This document shows, piece after piece, positions 56,592 through 64,000 of a stretch of 64,000 bases of DNA. Source of the stretch: Neobacillus pocheonensis (GTDB taxonomy: Bacteria > Bacillota > Bacilli > Bacillales > Cytobacillaceae). Position numbers and translations under genes: made by a program. Below the pieces are notes generated by a model, which saw only the letters and a program-made list of their open reading frames with translations, did not search any database and had not been told where the DNA came from. The stretch covers positions 3,100,001 through 3,164,000 of the forward strand of contig JAMQCR010000001.1 of NCBI GenBank assembly GCA_023702235.1, given 5' to 3'. Position 1 is the first letter of the stretch. Every line of letters starts with the position of its first letter.

Positions 56592-56610
56592 AATACTGTA
56601 ACACAATAAC

Positions 56611-56636
56611 GCACTGGAGGTGTGGCCCCAGTGCGT
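56611..56636. terminator. Hairpin between the SDR and amylase-like genes
   Basis: Seven-pair stem GCACTGG / CCAGTGC with a ten-base loop and a short T run; weak. Confidence 0.5.
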
Positions 56637-56643
56637 TTGGTTA

Positions 56644-58167
56644 TTATTTTCTTTTCTTAATTTTTATGAGAAATAGGGAAAATAGTAGGTAGACGACTAC
56701 TAATGAAACAATTAGAGAAATGTTTAATCCGCTTTTCTTCGCTAGTACATAGATCTCTGCATTATCACGATCAAGAATAATCGAGTAATGATTATCTTTA
56801 CTAGAAACAAGATCTCCCCCTAGTAACCCGCGCAGCTCTTTCCCGCCTTCCACTTGTTTGTCAGTTAACTTAACATTTTGGGATTTCCGGGTATTATTGA
56901 TCGCAATAATCGCAGTTTCCCCTTTATAATAGCGTTTATAAACAACCATTCCATTTTTTTCGTATAGCATTTCCATTGTCCCTCTTGTTAACGATGGCAG
57001 CTGATTCCTTAACCCGCCAAGCTTTGTAATATAATCGATGAGATCTGTATTAGCCCGAAAATTCATTTGCTGGCGGTTATCTGGTGTGGCTCCTCCATTT
57101 AAGGCAATATCACTACCATAATAGACAACGGGTATTCCAGGGGTCGTATAGAGATAGACGAGCGCCATTTCCCAACGCGATCCTGGAAACTGTTTTTTGT
57201 CAACAATGTCGCGTGTAAATCTTACTGTATTTTCATTATCCATAAAATTCGCCATTAAAAACGGATTTTTGAATTGAGACATATCCTTTTCAGAGTTGGA
57301 ATTAAGGGTACTAAAGGACTGATCCGTAGTAGCAAAGGCTGCTCTTAAATCATTGCTATGGGAATAATTGAACATGCTATCAATGCCTGCATCCTCATAT
57401 TTTTTCAAATCTACAGGGGTATCTTTATCCATAACCCCCATTAAGAAAAAGTTTTTCTTCTCTTGTTTTACCTCTTTAGAAAAATCACTCCAAAAGCTTA
57501 CAGGAACGTTATTAACTTCTGGCAGACTATAGCCATCAATATCCGTTTTTTTGATCCACCATTTCGCGGCATCAATCAAATATTTTTTTACTTCTGTATT
57601 GTCCTGATTAAGGTCTGGCAACCCATTTACCCAACCATTTTCAAGCTCTTGTTGATTGTTCCAATCTTGTATATTCTTTTTTGGATGGAACCAATTCTGT
57701 TTACTTGAATCATTTACCCAAGGATTAGACGCGGCAACATTATTGGCGACAAAATCAATTAAAACCTTCATCTTTCTCTTATGTGCTTCATTGACAAGTT
57801 TTTGGAAGGTCTTAATGGATCCAAAATGCTCGTCAGTTTTATAAAAATCATTCACCCAATAGCCATGGTATCCATTATTAGCATTATCAAAGATAGGCGT
57901 CAGCCGAATTGCGGTGAATCCCATATTATGTATGTAGTCCAGCTTATCAATAATCCCCTGAAAATCCCCTCCATTATATGCTAAGGGATCTTTTGTATTT
58001 ACATCCAAGTCATTTTTAGTATCACCATCATTAAACCGATCGATCATGATGGAATAAATTGATTCATCCTGCCACAAACGGTTTTCTTTTTGTACAGCAG
58101 CCTGGGCTGGGACTGAAGATATTAGGAAAAATGTGATTAAAGCAAATGAAATTAATATTCCTTTCAT
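56644..58167 (-). CDS. Membrane-anchored GH13 alpha-amylase homologue lacking catalytic residues
   Basis: Exported 507-aa protein of the alpha-amylase (GH13) fold with a signal peptide (residues 1-23, cleavage after AQA), the TIM barrel, a beta domain and a C-terminal membrane helix followed by KIKKRK. The LPDLN motif (183-187) fits the LPDL-type amylase group. However, the active site is gone: region I reads DFVANN (His to Asn143), region II GYSLPEVNN (Arg to Ser214, nucleophile Asp to Pro216, His to Asn220), region III MGVMD (acid Glu to Val245) and region IV DNENT (His-Asp to Glu312-Asn313). It is therefore probably a carbohydrate-binding or structural protein. The frame is uninterrupted. 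CATGGTATG context with GGAGG upstream sets the start. Confidence 0.88.
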   Translation of the reverse strand: MKGILISFALITFFLISSVPAQAAVQKENRLWQDESIYSIMIDRFNDGDTKNDLDVNTKDPLAYNGGDFQGIIDKLDYIHNMGFTAIRLTPIFDNANNGYHGYWVNDFYKTDEHFGSIKTFQKLVNEAHKRKMKVLIDFVANNVAASNPWVNDSSKQNWFHPKKNIQDWNNQQELENGWVNGLPDLNQDNTEVKKYLIDAAKWWIKKTDIDGYSLPEVNNVPVSFWSDFSKEVKQEKKNFFLMGVMDKDTPVDLKKYEDAGIDSMFNYSHSNDLRAAFATTDQSFSTLNSNSEKDMSQFKNPFLMANFMDNENTVRFTRDIVDKKQFPGSRWEMALVYLYTTPGIPVVYYGSDIALNGGATPDNRQQMNFRANTDLIDYITKLGGLRNQLPSLTRGTMEMLYEKNGMVVYKRYYKGETAIIAINNTRKSQNVKLTDKQVEGGKELRGLLGGDLVSSKDNHYSIILDRDNAEIYVLAKKSGLNISLIVSLVVVYLLFSLFLIKIKKRK

Positions 58168-58182
58168 ACCATGGCCTCCTCA

Positions 58183-58214
58183 TAAAAAGGGAAGAGGATA
58201 TTCCCCTTCCCTTT
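58183..58214 (-). terminator. asnO terminator
   Basis: Stem AAGGGAAG / CTTCCCTT with an 11-base loop, then five T on the minus strand, between asnO and the amylase-like gene. Confidence 0.7.
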
Positions 58215-58276
58215 CCCATTTTAATCTAATTATGTGAGTAATCCAAATTTAATGTTGAATAAACTACTTTTTTACG

Positions 58277-60122
58277 CTAATTTACTATATTAATATTATA
58301 ATCCTTAAACCAAACGTGTAATTGTACAAAGTAGGCTAGTAGCTGTGGCCCAGTCATAAGCTGACCAAACCATGGCTCTTTAAATGCATTTCCTCCGGAT
58401 TCAACGATACTTTGTAAATAATCTTGATCAAAAAATTCATATAATACTGAGGACTTATCTGTTAATATTTCTTTCAATAGCATTTGCACTGCCATTGTAT
58501 ATTCAGGATTATGTGTTTTCGGATAAGGGCTTTTCTTTCGGTATAGGACATCCTCTGGTAATATGCCTTCGAAAGCTTTACGTAAAATCCCCTTCTCCCT
58601 TCCGCGATACATTTTTATATTCCAAGGGATGTTCCAAACATATTCAACAAGTCGATGATCGGCAAACGGTACTCTTACCTCAAGACTTGCCCCCATGCTC
58701 ATTCGATCCTTCCTGTCGAGCAATGTTGTCATAAATGAAAGCATATTGATATAAAATAGTTCTCTCCGTTTAGATTCTTCCAAACTTTCTCCGTCTAACT
58801 TTGGAGTTTCTCCAATCGCCTGTTGGTACCTTTCAATCACATACTCATTCAATTTTAATTTATTCCGCCAGTGAGGCTTCAACAAATTTTGCCGTTCAGC
58901 TACTGAACGCATCCATGGAAATCCAGAGCGTTCTAAGTCATCTTTACGATGAAACCATGGATATCCACCAAAAATCTCATCCGCACATTCCCCTGAAAGG
59001 CTAACGACAAAATCCTGTTTAATTTCCTTACAAAACCATAATAATGACGAGTCAACATCAGCCATTCCCGGGCAATCTCGAACATGGACAGCCTCAATTA
59101 AGTCATGTGCTAATTGCTGCTGACTAATAATCTTTTTATGATGTTTTGTAGCAAATTTGTTGGTAATCATATCAATATAAATCCCATCGGCATTGGGCTG
59201 GAATTCATTTGCCTTAAAATGCTGATCATTTCCTTCATAATCGATTGAATAGGTATGAAGCTGCCCTTTACCTTGCTCCTTAAATCCTTTAGCAGCAATG
59301 GCAGTAATAATACTTGAATCAAGACCTCCAGATAAGAAGGTGCAAAGTGGCACATCAGAAACCAGTTGTCTTGTAACAGCATCTGTCACTAAAAAACGAA
59401 CTTTTTCAGCTGTTTCCTCGGCATTGTCTAGATGCTCTTCACTCAATACATTCCAATAGCGCCAAATTTTCAGACCATTTTTTGAAAAGGTAAGGCAATG
59501 GGCGGGTCTTAGTTCTTTTATTCCTTTAAAAATGCCTGAACCTGGTGATCTTGATGGCCTAAGCCAAAAATTTCAGCAAGACCTTCAGAATCAATCTCAG
59601 TGTTCATCTCCGGATTAGCTAAGATTGCCTTTATTTCCGATGCGAATATTATTCCTTTACCCTGTTCAGTGAAAAATAACGGTTTAACTCCTAAACGATC
59701 GCGTCCAATGAACAATTGTTCTCTTCCACTATCCCAAACAGCAAATGCGTATATGCCATTCAAATAATTCACACATTCCTCCGCCCATTCTATATAGGCA
59801 GTTAACAGAACTTCTGTATCAGAATGGCCATTAAAAGAATATCCTTTAGTAAGGAGGATTTTGCGGATATCTTCTGTATTATATAGTTCACCATTATAGC
59901 AAATGGTATATACATTGCCTTTCTTATTTTTGGACATGGGCTGCCTTCCCCCTCAGGGTCGACAACAATGAGTCTCTTATGGCCAAAACCTACATGTTTA
60001 TCTGTCCAAACATTCGTCTCATCAGGACCTCTTTTGGCCAGGGTGTTAGCCATCTTACTGAGAGTATCCCTTGCATTTCCTATATTTTTACTAAAATCTA
60101 TCCATCCCGAAATTCCGCACAT
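58277..60122 (-). CDS. asnO: Glutamine-hydrolysing asparagine synthetase AsnO, two frameshifts
   Basis: Makes asparagine from aspartate, ATP and glutamine. The N-terminal glutaminase starts MCGISGW with catalytic Cys2 and has the RLIVVDPEGG region and CYNGELYN; the C-terminal synthetase carries the PP-loop FLSGGLDSSI. Two frame breaks: at 59948-59952 (five G, should be six) and at 59556 (CC, should be CCC). Corrected, the protein is about 615 aa, like B. subtilis AsnO (614), which acts during sporulation. GAGAGGTG precedes the ATG used. Neighbours yisN and yisL match the B. subtilis order. Confidence 0.92.
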
Positions 60123-60290
60123 ATACAAGCACCTCTCTTTTTACAATCTTTCTTTCATAAATTTCATGTTCTTATTGTATTCAGCCCAAATTAAATGGTT
60201 AATTGTCCCAAATAAAGAGAAACAGGTTATAAATTTACAGGAAGATGTCTACAAAGAAGAATGAAAGCATTTGGCACGGAGGTTTAAATA

Positions 60291-60854
60291 ATGAATCAAC
60301 AGCATCGAAGAAAACTATACGACAATCAACAAAGAGCCTTTAATGAAGGTACCGTTGAACAAATTAACGATCAATGGATATTTTTTGACGAGGAAACGGA
60401 AGAAGCAACAATGTTAGATGATTTCCTGCAGCAGGAGGTAGAAATATTCCGGATGAACCGTTGGAAAAAAGGAGTATTTATAGAATCAGGTAACATTCGC
60501 ATTGGTAACGAAGTAACTATGCTACGCGACCATGATTTGGTAAGGGTCAAAAAGCATTTAATTTATTCTCTTGAAAGATTATTAGATGGGATTAATGACG
60601 ACGCGTTTTTCCAGTTCGTTACAACATTGAATTCATTAAACTTTTCCATTTATGATTGTATCTATTGTTATAACCATTTATCTTTCTTATCAGATGAGCA
60701 TCGAAAAGATGGTGTGAATTTTATGGTTTTTGACAATCAGGAACAAATTTGTAATGTTCAACATCATTTTTGCTATTACGAAAAGGTAAATGACCGTTTT
60801 GAATTCACTTTAAACACAGGAAAGCGGCTTGTTATCGAAAAAATGATATCATAA
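60291..60854 (+). CDS. yisN: DUF2777 family protein YisN
   Basis: Conserved soluble protein of 187 aa next to asnO, as YisN is in B. subtilis. Visible features: a charged start (NQQHRRKLYDNQQRAFNEG), a LERLLDGINDDAFFQFVTTLN helix, and a Cys/His-rich patch (YDCIYCYNH, VQHHFCYYEK) that might bind metal. GGAGG precedes ATG. Function unknown. Confidence 0.78.
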   Translation: MNQQHRRKLYDNQQRAFNEGTVEQINDQWIFFDEETEEATMLDDFLQQEVEIFRMNRWKKGVFIESGNIRIGNEVTMLRDHDLVRVKKHLIYSLERLLDGINDDAFFQFVTTLNSLNFSIYDCIYCYNHLSFLSDEHRKDGVNFMVFDNQEQICNVQHHFCYYEKVNDRFEFTLNTGKRLVIEKMIS

Positions 60855-60885
60855 AAAGGCTGACGAAATCCGTCAGCCTTTTTAT
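60854..60885. terminator. Terminator between yisN and yisL
   Basis: Stem AAAAGGCTGACG / CGTCAGCCTTTT with a five-base loop, A/T flanks; convergent genes. Confidence 0.9.
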
Positions 60886-60895
60886 GATAAATTTT

Positions 60896-61255
60896 CTATG
60901 GACGAAAAATTGACATTGGCAATACGGCAAATCCTAAATATAAAACAAGAATAAATGCAACTACAAATTGCACCCAAAAAACAGAGGTTCTACGATTCTT
61001 AGCTACACGAGATAAAATCATTTCCACTGACCCAATTACCCAAAGTCCGCCAACCGCTTTTAAAATGTACTTCCAGTCTATGTGATAAACTTGGGTAAGT
61101 AGACCGATCCCTGTTGCTATTATTATTAAATATAAAACTCTTATAATCATATGCAGTATTTTAAAGCCTTTTTCATTTCCTTTTTTATGTAAGGAAAGCG
61201 CCACCACAAATAAAATTAATGCCAATAACCAGGCCGTAACATGAGCGTGAATCAT
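60896..61255 (-). CDS. yisL: UPF0344 membrane protein YisL
   Basis: Small integral membrane protein of 119 aa with four helices, UPF0344/YisL family (start MIHAHVTAWLLALILF). Function unknown. AGGCAAATGAATG context: AGGAGGCA lies upstream of ATG. Opposite to yisN. Confidence 0.88.
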   Translation of the reverse strand: MIHAHVTAWLLALILFVVALSLHKKGNEKGFKILHMIIRVLYLIIIATGIGLLTQVYHIDWKYILKAVGGLWVIGSVEMILSRVAKNRRTSVFWVQFVVAFILVLYLGFAVLPMSIFRP

Positions 61256-61379
61256 TCATTTGCCTCCTATGTATAGTAATCCCAATTATCATACCATAGG
61301 CTGGACAAAAAAACTAAAAATAAGACTAAACCTGGACCAAAACATTTGCTAATATTATCCAGTTTCATACGAAAAGGCA

Positions 61380-61409
61380 AATCCCCTTGCAAGTATAAGC
61401 AAGGGGATT
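61380..61409 (-). terminator. Terminator of the second truncated hemoglobin gene
   Basis: Eleven-pair perfect stem AATCCCCTTGC / GCAAGGGGATT with an eight-base loop; minus-strand reading continues TTGCCTTTTC. Confidence 0.75.
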
Positions 61410-61421
61410 ACACATCATGAT

Positions 61422-61814
61422 TTATTCACTATCCGGGCTATTGATCATAATTCCAGCTACCTGTGTCAGACGATCATAAAAAGCACGGCCAGCAGGGTTT
61501 TCATCCAGACCAATATCATGAAACGCTTCTTTCATGCAGTGAAGCCAGCACTGCGCTCGTTTTGGGGTTACTTCAAAGGGAAGGTGTCTTCCCCTCATAG
61601 CCGGTGGTCCAAATTCCTGACTATACAGAGCAGGTCCCCCTAAAAATTGAGGTAAAAACATTTTCTGCTTTCTTTTAATCTCTTCCATGTCACCCTCAAA
61701 CAACGGTCTTAGGTCATTATCTGCATATACACGGGGATAAAAAGCATTTACAAGCTTATCAATGGTTTCTTGTCCACCTATTTCGGTATAAAGAGATTTA
61801 AATTTGAACTCCAT
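61422..61814 (-). CDS. Group II truncated hemoglobin, second copy
   Basis: Second truncated globin of 130 aa. Tyr26 (B10), proximal His77 in the GRHLPF motif and Trp90 (G8) are in place, and LGGPALYSQEFG matches the trHbO segment. It is only moderately similar to the yjbI product in this window. ATG (MEFKF) with GGTGA five bases upstream is preferred over GTG three codons earlier. An Fnr box with correctly spaced TATAAT drives it, partly inside the end of cpaF, so it should be induced at low oxygen, unlike the yjbI-yjbH copy. A role in NO or O2 handling is likely. Confidence 0.92.
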   Translation of the reverse strand: MEFKFKSLYTEIGGQETIDKLVNAFYPRVYADNDLRPLFEGDMEEIKRKQKMFLPQFLGGPALYSQEFGPPAMRGRHLPFEVTPKRAQCWLHCMKEAFHDIGLDENPAGRAFYDRLTQVAGIMINSPDSE

Positions 61815-61852
61815 TTTCTTCACCGTCCTTTATTATTCCCTTATTGTTATTA

Positions 61853-61895
61853 ATTATAAAGGTAAAACGGAAGGCGTTTTGTGATTTATATCACA
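61853..61895 (-). promoter_or_regulatory. Fnr-dependent promoter of the second truncated hemoglobin
   Basis: TGTGA-TTTATA-TCACA at 61880-61895, a perfect symmetric site, and TATAAT on the minus strand at 61853-61858; box centre to implied start is 41.5 bases. The box overlaps the cpaF stop codon and last codons. Confidence 0.9.
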
Positions 61896-63067
61896 CGAAA
61901 TAATATCGGTTGGATTTGACTAAAATACCTCAACTCCTCCTGGTCAATAAAAGAGAAGGGGGGAAAATGTATTCCTGTTGCCTCCAGCCGCTCATAAAAT
62001 CTCGGACGAACACCAGTTGGCATAAGGCGTCCAAAGATTTTTCCCTCTGAGTTTAACCCTTCATGTTTAAAGATAAAGATATCTTGAAGGGAGATAGCTT
62101 CGCCTTCGATTCCTTTTACTTCTGTAATGCTGACAATTTTTCGTGATCCGTCTTTTAATCGAGACTGCTGAATAATAATATCAATCGCTCCTGCGATTTG
62201 TTCACGAATCGCTTGTACCGGCAAATCCTCTCCAGCTAACATCACCATTGTTTCCAAGCCTGCAATCATATCCCTTGGACAGTTTGATTGACTTGTTGCA
62301 AGGAAACCATCATGTCCCGTATTCATTGCGTGAAGCATATCTAACGCTTCTCCTCCATATACTTCCCCTATAATGACCCGGTCTGGTCTTCTCCTTAAGG
62401 AGTTCCTTACAAGATTTCTAATGGAAGAAGCTCCTTTTCCAACGCAGTTTTGCGAACGTGATTCTAAAGAATCTACTGTCTTTTTTTCCAATTGAATTTC
62501 TGTGGTATCCTCAATCTTAATGATTTTTTGATCATTAGGGATAAAATTGGACAGTACATTGAGTATTGTTGTTTTACCTGAACCCGCTCCCCCGCTAACA
62601 AATATATTTAGCCGTGCTTTTACACAGGCATTTAGAAAAATAGCCACTTCCTCACTAATCGTCCTTAAGTTAATTAAATCTTCAATATGAAAAAGATCTT
62701 TTGAAAATTTTCTTATCGTAATAGTCGGACTGTTTAATGCTAATGGTGGAATGAGTGCATTAACACGGGACCCATCAGGAAGTCGAACATCTACCATCGG
62801 ATTACTTTTGTCAATTTTCCTTCCTAGTGGTGAGATAATTTTTTCGATTACACTTATAACTTGGTTATTATCCCGAAATTTTATTGGTGATAACACTATT
62901 TTCCCTTTTCGTTCACAGTAAACCTGGGTTGGACCATTAACCATAATTTCCGAAACATCTTCATCTAAATAAAGCGGGAAAATTGGACCAAACACTGACA
63001 GACTATTCATCCAATCCTCACTATTTTGTTTATTTTTTTCTTGGATTTGATTTGATTGTTCCTCCAT
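61886..63067 (-). CDS. cpaF: CpaF/TadA-type secretion ATPase, orphan
   Basis: Hexameric AAA-type ATPase that powers Tad/Flp pilus or type II/IV secretion machinery. N-terminal domain to ~residue 120, Walker A GGAGSGKTT (159-167), the Asp-box KIEDTTEI, Walker B VIIGEV (231-236). The usual His box TGHANSPRD reads TSQSNCPRD here (His to Gln260), which is unusual. AAGGGGGATC precedes ATG. No tadB, tadC, prepilin or CpaE gene follows; the next gene is a globin. Expression is controlled by a c-di-GMP riboswitch with terminator. The function may be a vestige or may act with genes elsewhere. Confidence 0.9.
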   Translation of the reverse strand: MEEQSNQIQEKNKQNSEDWMNSLSVFGPIFPLYLDEDVSEIMVNGPTQVYCERKGKIVLSPIKFRDNNQVISVIEKIISPLGRKIDKSNPMVDVRLPDGSRVNALIPPLALNSPTITIRKFSKDLFHIEDLINLRTISEEVAIFLNACVKARLNIFVSGGAGSGKTTILNVLSNFIPNDQKIIKIEDTTEIQLEKKTVDSLESRSQNCVGKGASSIRNLVRNSLRRRPDRVIIGEVYGGEALDMLHAMNTGHDGFLATSQSNCPRDMIAGLETMVMLAGEDLPVQAIREQIAGAIDIIIQQSRLKDGSRKIVSITEVKGIEGEAISLQDIFIFKHEGLNSEGKIFGRLMPTGVRPRFYERLEATGIHFPPFSFIDQEELRYFSQIQPILFRVI

Positions 63068-63140
63068 TTGATCCCCCTTTTGAATTTTTCTTTCTTAACT
63101 TTTTTGACAAAGGGGAAGTTATTTTTATTTTAGAACTTAC

Positions 63141-63175
63141 AATAAAAATAACCCACCTTTACCGAAAGGGGGGTT
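63141..63175 (-). terminator. Riboswitch expression-platform terminator before cpaF
   Basis: On the minus strand AACCCCCCTTT CGGT AAAGGTGGGTT, an 11-position stem with one mismatch, then ATTTTTATT. It lies between the c-di-GMP aptamer and the cpaF start, so it can act as the switchable terminator. Confidence 0.85.
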
Positions 63176-63204
63176 TCTAACAGGTCATACTATCTCAATG
63201 ATGA

Positions 63205-63300
63205 CGCACCCTAATCTTTCGGTAACTGGCTGGCATAGCGTAAACACACCTTAGCCCCTCTAGTTTTGCGTCACTAATTTTCATCAGTTTTGCCTTTATC
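63205..63300 (-). ncRNA. c-di-GMP-I (GEMM) riboswitch upstream of cpaF
   Basis: Minus-strand leader containing all hallmark segments of the GEMM-I aptamer in order: AAAGGCAAAA, a P2 hairpin CTGAT-GAAA-ATTAG with GNRA tetraloop, GACGCAAAACTAG, GGGGCTAAGG (tetraloop receptor), CTATGCCAGCC and GTTACCGAAAG. It binds cyclic di-GMP in known family members. The associated terminator and the cpaF start follow, so c-di-GMP is predicted to control transcription of the ATPase gene. The sign of the response cannot be told by eye. Confidence 0.93.
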
Positions 63301-63516
63301 GTGATTTCCATACTGGATAAACCAACTAATCTCTTATTCCCATCATAGATTGTTTCATTTCTATCGAATATCCTACTAGTTCTTCATTTAAACTTTATTA
63401 TATAGTCATTTTAGATTGTTTTCATCCTTTTTTTCTCACTTTATTTGGGCATTTTAATCACATTACATTCGCCCAGACATATGATGTAAAAGAAAATTTA
63501 AAAAAGGGTGTTGATT
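63301..63516. other. Intergenic region between the riboswitch and gerPA
   Basis: About 215 bases holding the promoter of the cpaF leader (minus) and of gerPA (plus). gerP is expected to use SigK and GerE. I could not assign reliable hexamers. No gene seen. Confidence 0.5.
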
Positions 63517-63738
63517 ATGCCAGCAATTGTTGGAGTTGCACAAGTCATTACTCTTGGTAGCAGTTCTGTTTTCCATATAGGTGATGTATATAAAATTATG
63601 CCATTCTCGACGGCAAAAACCTTTTCCGGTGCTGGTTCTTTTAACACTGGTGAAAGTTTAAATGTTCGTAATGATGTAAGTTCAACTAACACATCTGATC
63701 CAGATGTAATTGATTCTGGAAATTTCCTTAATGCTTAA
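63517..63738 (+). CDS. gerPA: Spore germination protein GerPA
   Basis: 73-aa protein of the GerPA/GerPF family, needed for germinants to pass the coat. Starts MPAIVGVAQVITLGSSSVFHIGD and has the family motif GAGSFNTGESL and an ending DPDVIDSGNFLNA. Called GerPA rather than GerPF because gerPB follows directly. AAGGGTG precedes ATG. First gene of the gerP operon, which runs beyond the window. Confidence 0.88.
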   Translation: MPAIVGVAQVITLGSSSVFHIGDVYKIMPFSTAKTFSGAGSFNTGESLNVRNDVSSTNTSDPDVIDSGNFLNA

Positions 63739-63756
63739 TAAATGGGTGGGAATCCA

Positions 63757-64000
63757 ATGAATTTTTATATCCAGCAATCCATTCAAATTAATTTTATTAA
63801 AATTAATGGTATTACTAATTCTTCCGTTCTACAAATTGGCAGTGCCGGAATTATTAGGCCTGCTGCCTATTTATATAATACGGGAGGCTTTACACAGACC
63901 GCACCCTCAGCTCAAAAACCGTTTGCAGCCGCGGGCGGCGCCGCAGCTCCTAGTACTGCTGCTATCTTAGCGCCATCAGTACCATTACAATCACCGGTCC
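63757..64000 (+). CDS. gerPB: Spore germination protein GerPB, partial
   Basis: Second gene of the gerP operon, cut by the window edge; 81 codons are visible. The start MNFYIQQSIQINFIKINGITNSS and the SVLQIGSAG segment are typical of GerPB; the tail is Ala/Pro-rich (AAGGAAAPST). GGGTGGGAA precedes ATG. The usual length is about 77 aa, so this copy is slightly longer. Confidence 0.85.
   Translation, partial: MNFYIQQSIQINFIKINGITNSSVLQIGSAGIIRPAAYLYNTGGFTQTAPSAQKPFAAAGGAAAPSTAAILAPSVPLQSPV

Overview
The window is a low-GC chromosomal segment from a spore-forming Bacillaceae species. Spore-coat (CotZ/CotY, CotO) and germination (GerPA/GerPB) genes sit at the two ends, and almost every gene can be matched to the yjz-yja-yjb, yit and yis regions of Bacillus subtilis. 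The set of extras (clpB, two Fnr-type regulators, molybdenum-cofactor genes, two truncated hemoglobins, a c-di-GMP riboswitch) suggests a facultatively anaerobic soil relative in the Neobacillus/Mesobacillus direction rather than B. subtilis itself. That placement is inference. I saw no rRNA, tRNA, CRISPR array, prophage or insertion sequence.

Layout: (1) 0-2.6 kb holds spore-coat genes and fabI under a FapR operator. (2) 2.6-17.1 kb is the yjb core: CPA2 antiporter yjbQ, prpE, rRNA pseudouridine synthase, NAD kinase, small alarmone synthetase, UPF0738, CYTH protein, truncated hemoglobin plus the Spx adaptor YjbH, PepF, CoiA, cardiolipin synthase, MecA and Spx. (3) 17.9-32.2 kb has two complete oligopeptide ABC permeases (oppABCDF and appDFABC) around a T-box-controlled trpS. 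(4) 32.4-41.4 kb holds yjaZ, the FapR-controlled fabH-fabF pair, comZ, yjaV, yjaU, yjzD, clpB under a CtsR operator, and yjzC. (5) 41.6-49.5 kb is an anaerobic-metabolism island with two Fnr paralogues, YwiC, MoeA/MobB, the iron-centre repair protein ScdA, MoaA and a radical SAM/SPASM protein. (6) 49.7-56.6 kb is the yit block and a stress-type short-chain dehydrogenase. (7) 56.6-64 kb holds a GH13 amylase homologue that has lost its catalytic residues, asnO, yisN, yisL, a second truncated hemoglobin, an orphan CpaF/TadA ATPase behind a c-di-GMP-I riboswitch with a terminator, and the start of the gerP operon.

Most notable regulation: four Fnr-type palindromes (upstream of ywiC, scdA, the radical SAM gene and the second truncated hemoglobin) are each followed by a -10 hexamer at exactly the spacing expected of a class II activated promoter (box centre at -41.5). 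This predicts an Fnr regulon joining redox sensing, Fe-S repair, globin and radical SAM functions.

Caution: at least sixteen genes in the window carry a frame change, mostly one base lost from a short homopolymer, including genes expected to be essential or important (fabH, spx, clpB, moaA, asnO). Protein similarity continues cleanly in another frame each time. The simplest reading is base-calling or assembly error, so I annotate these as full-length genes with the break position noted.
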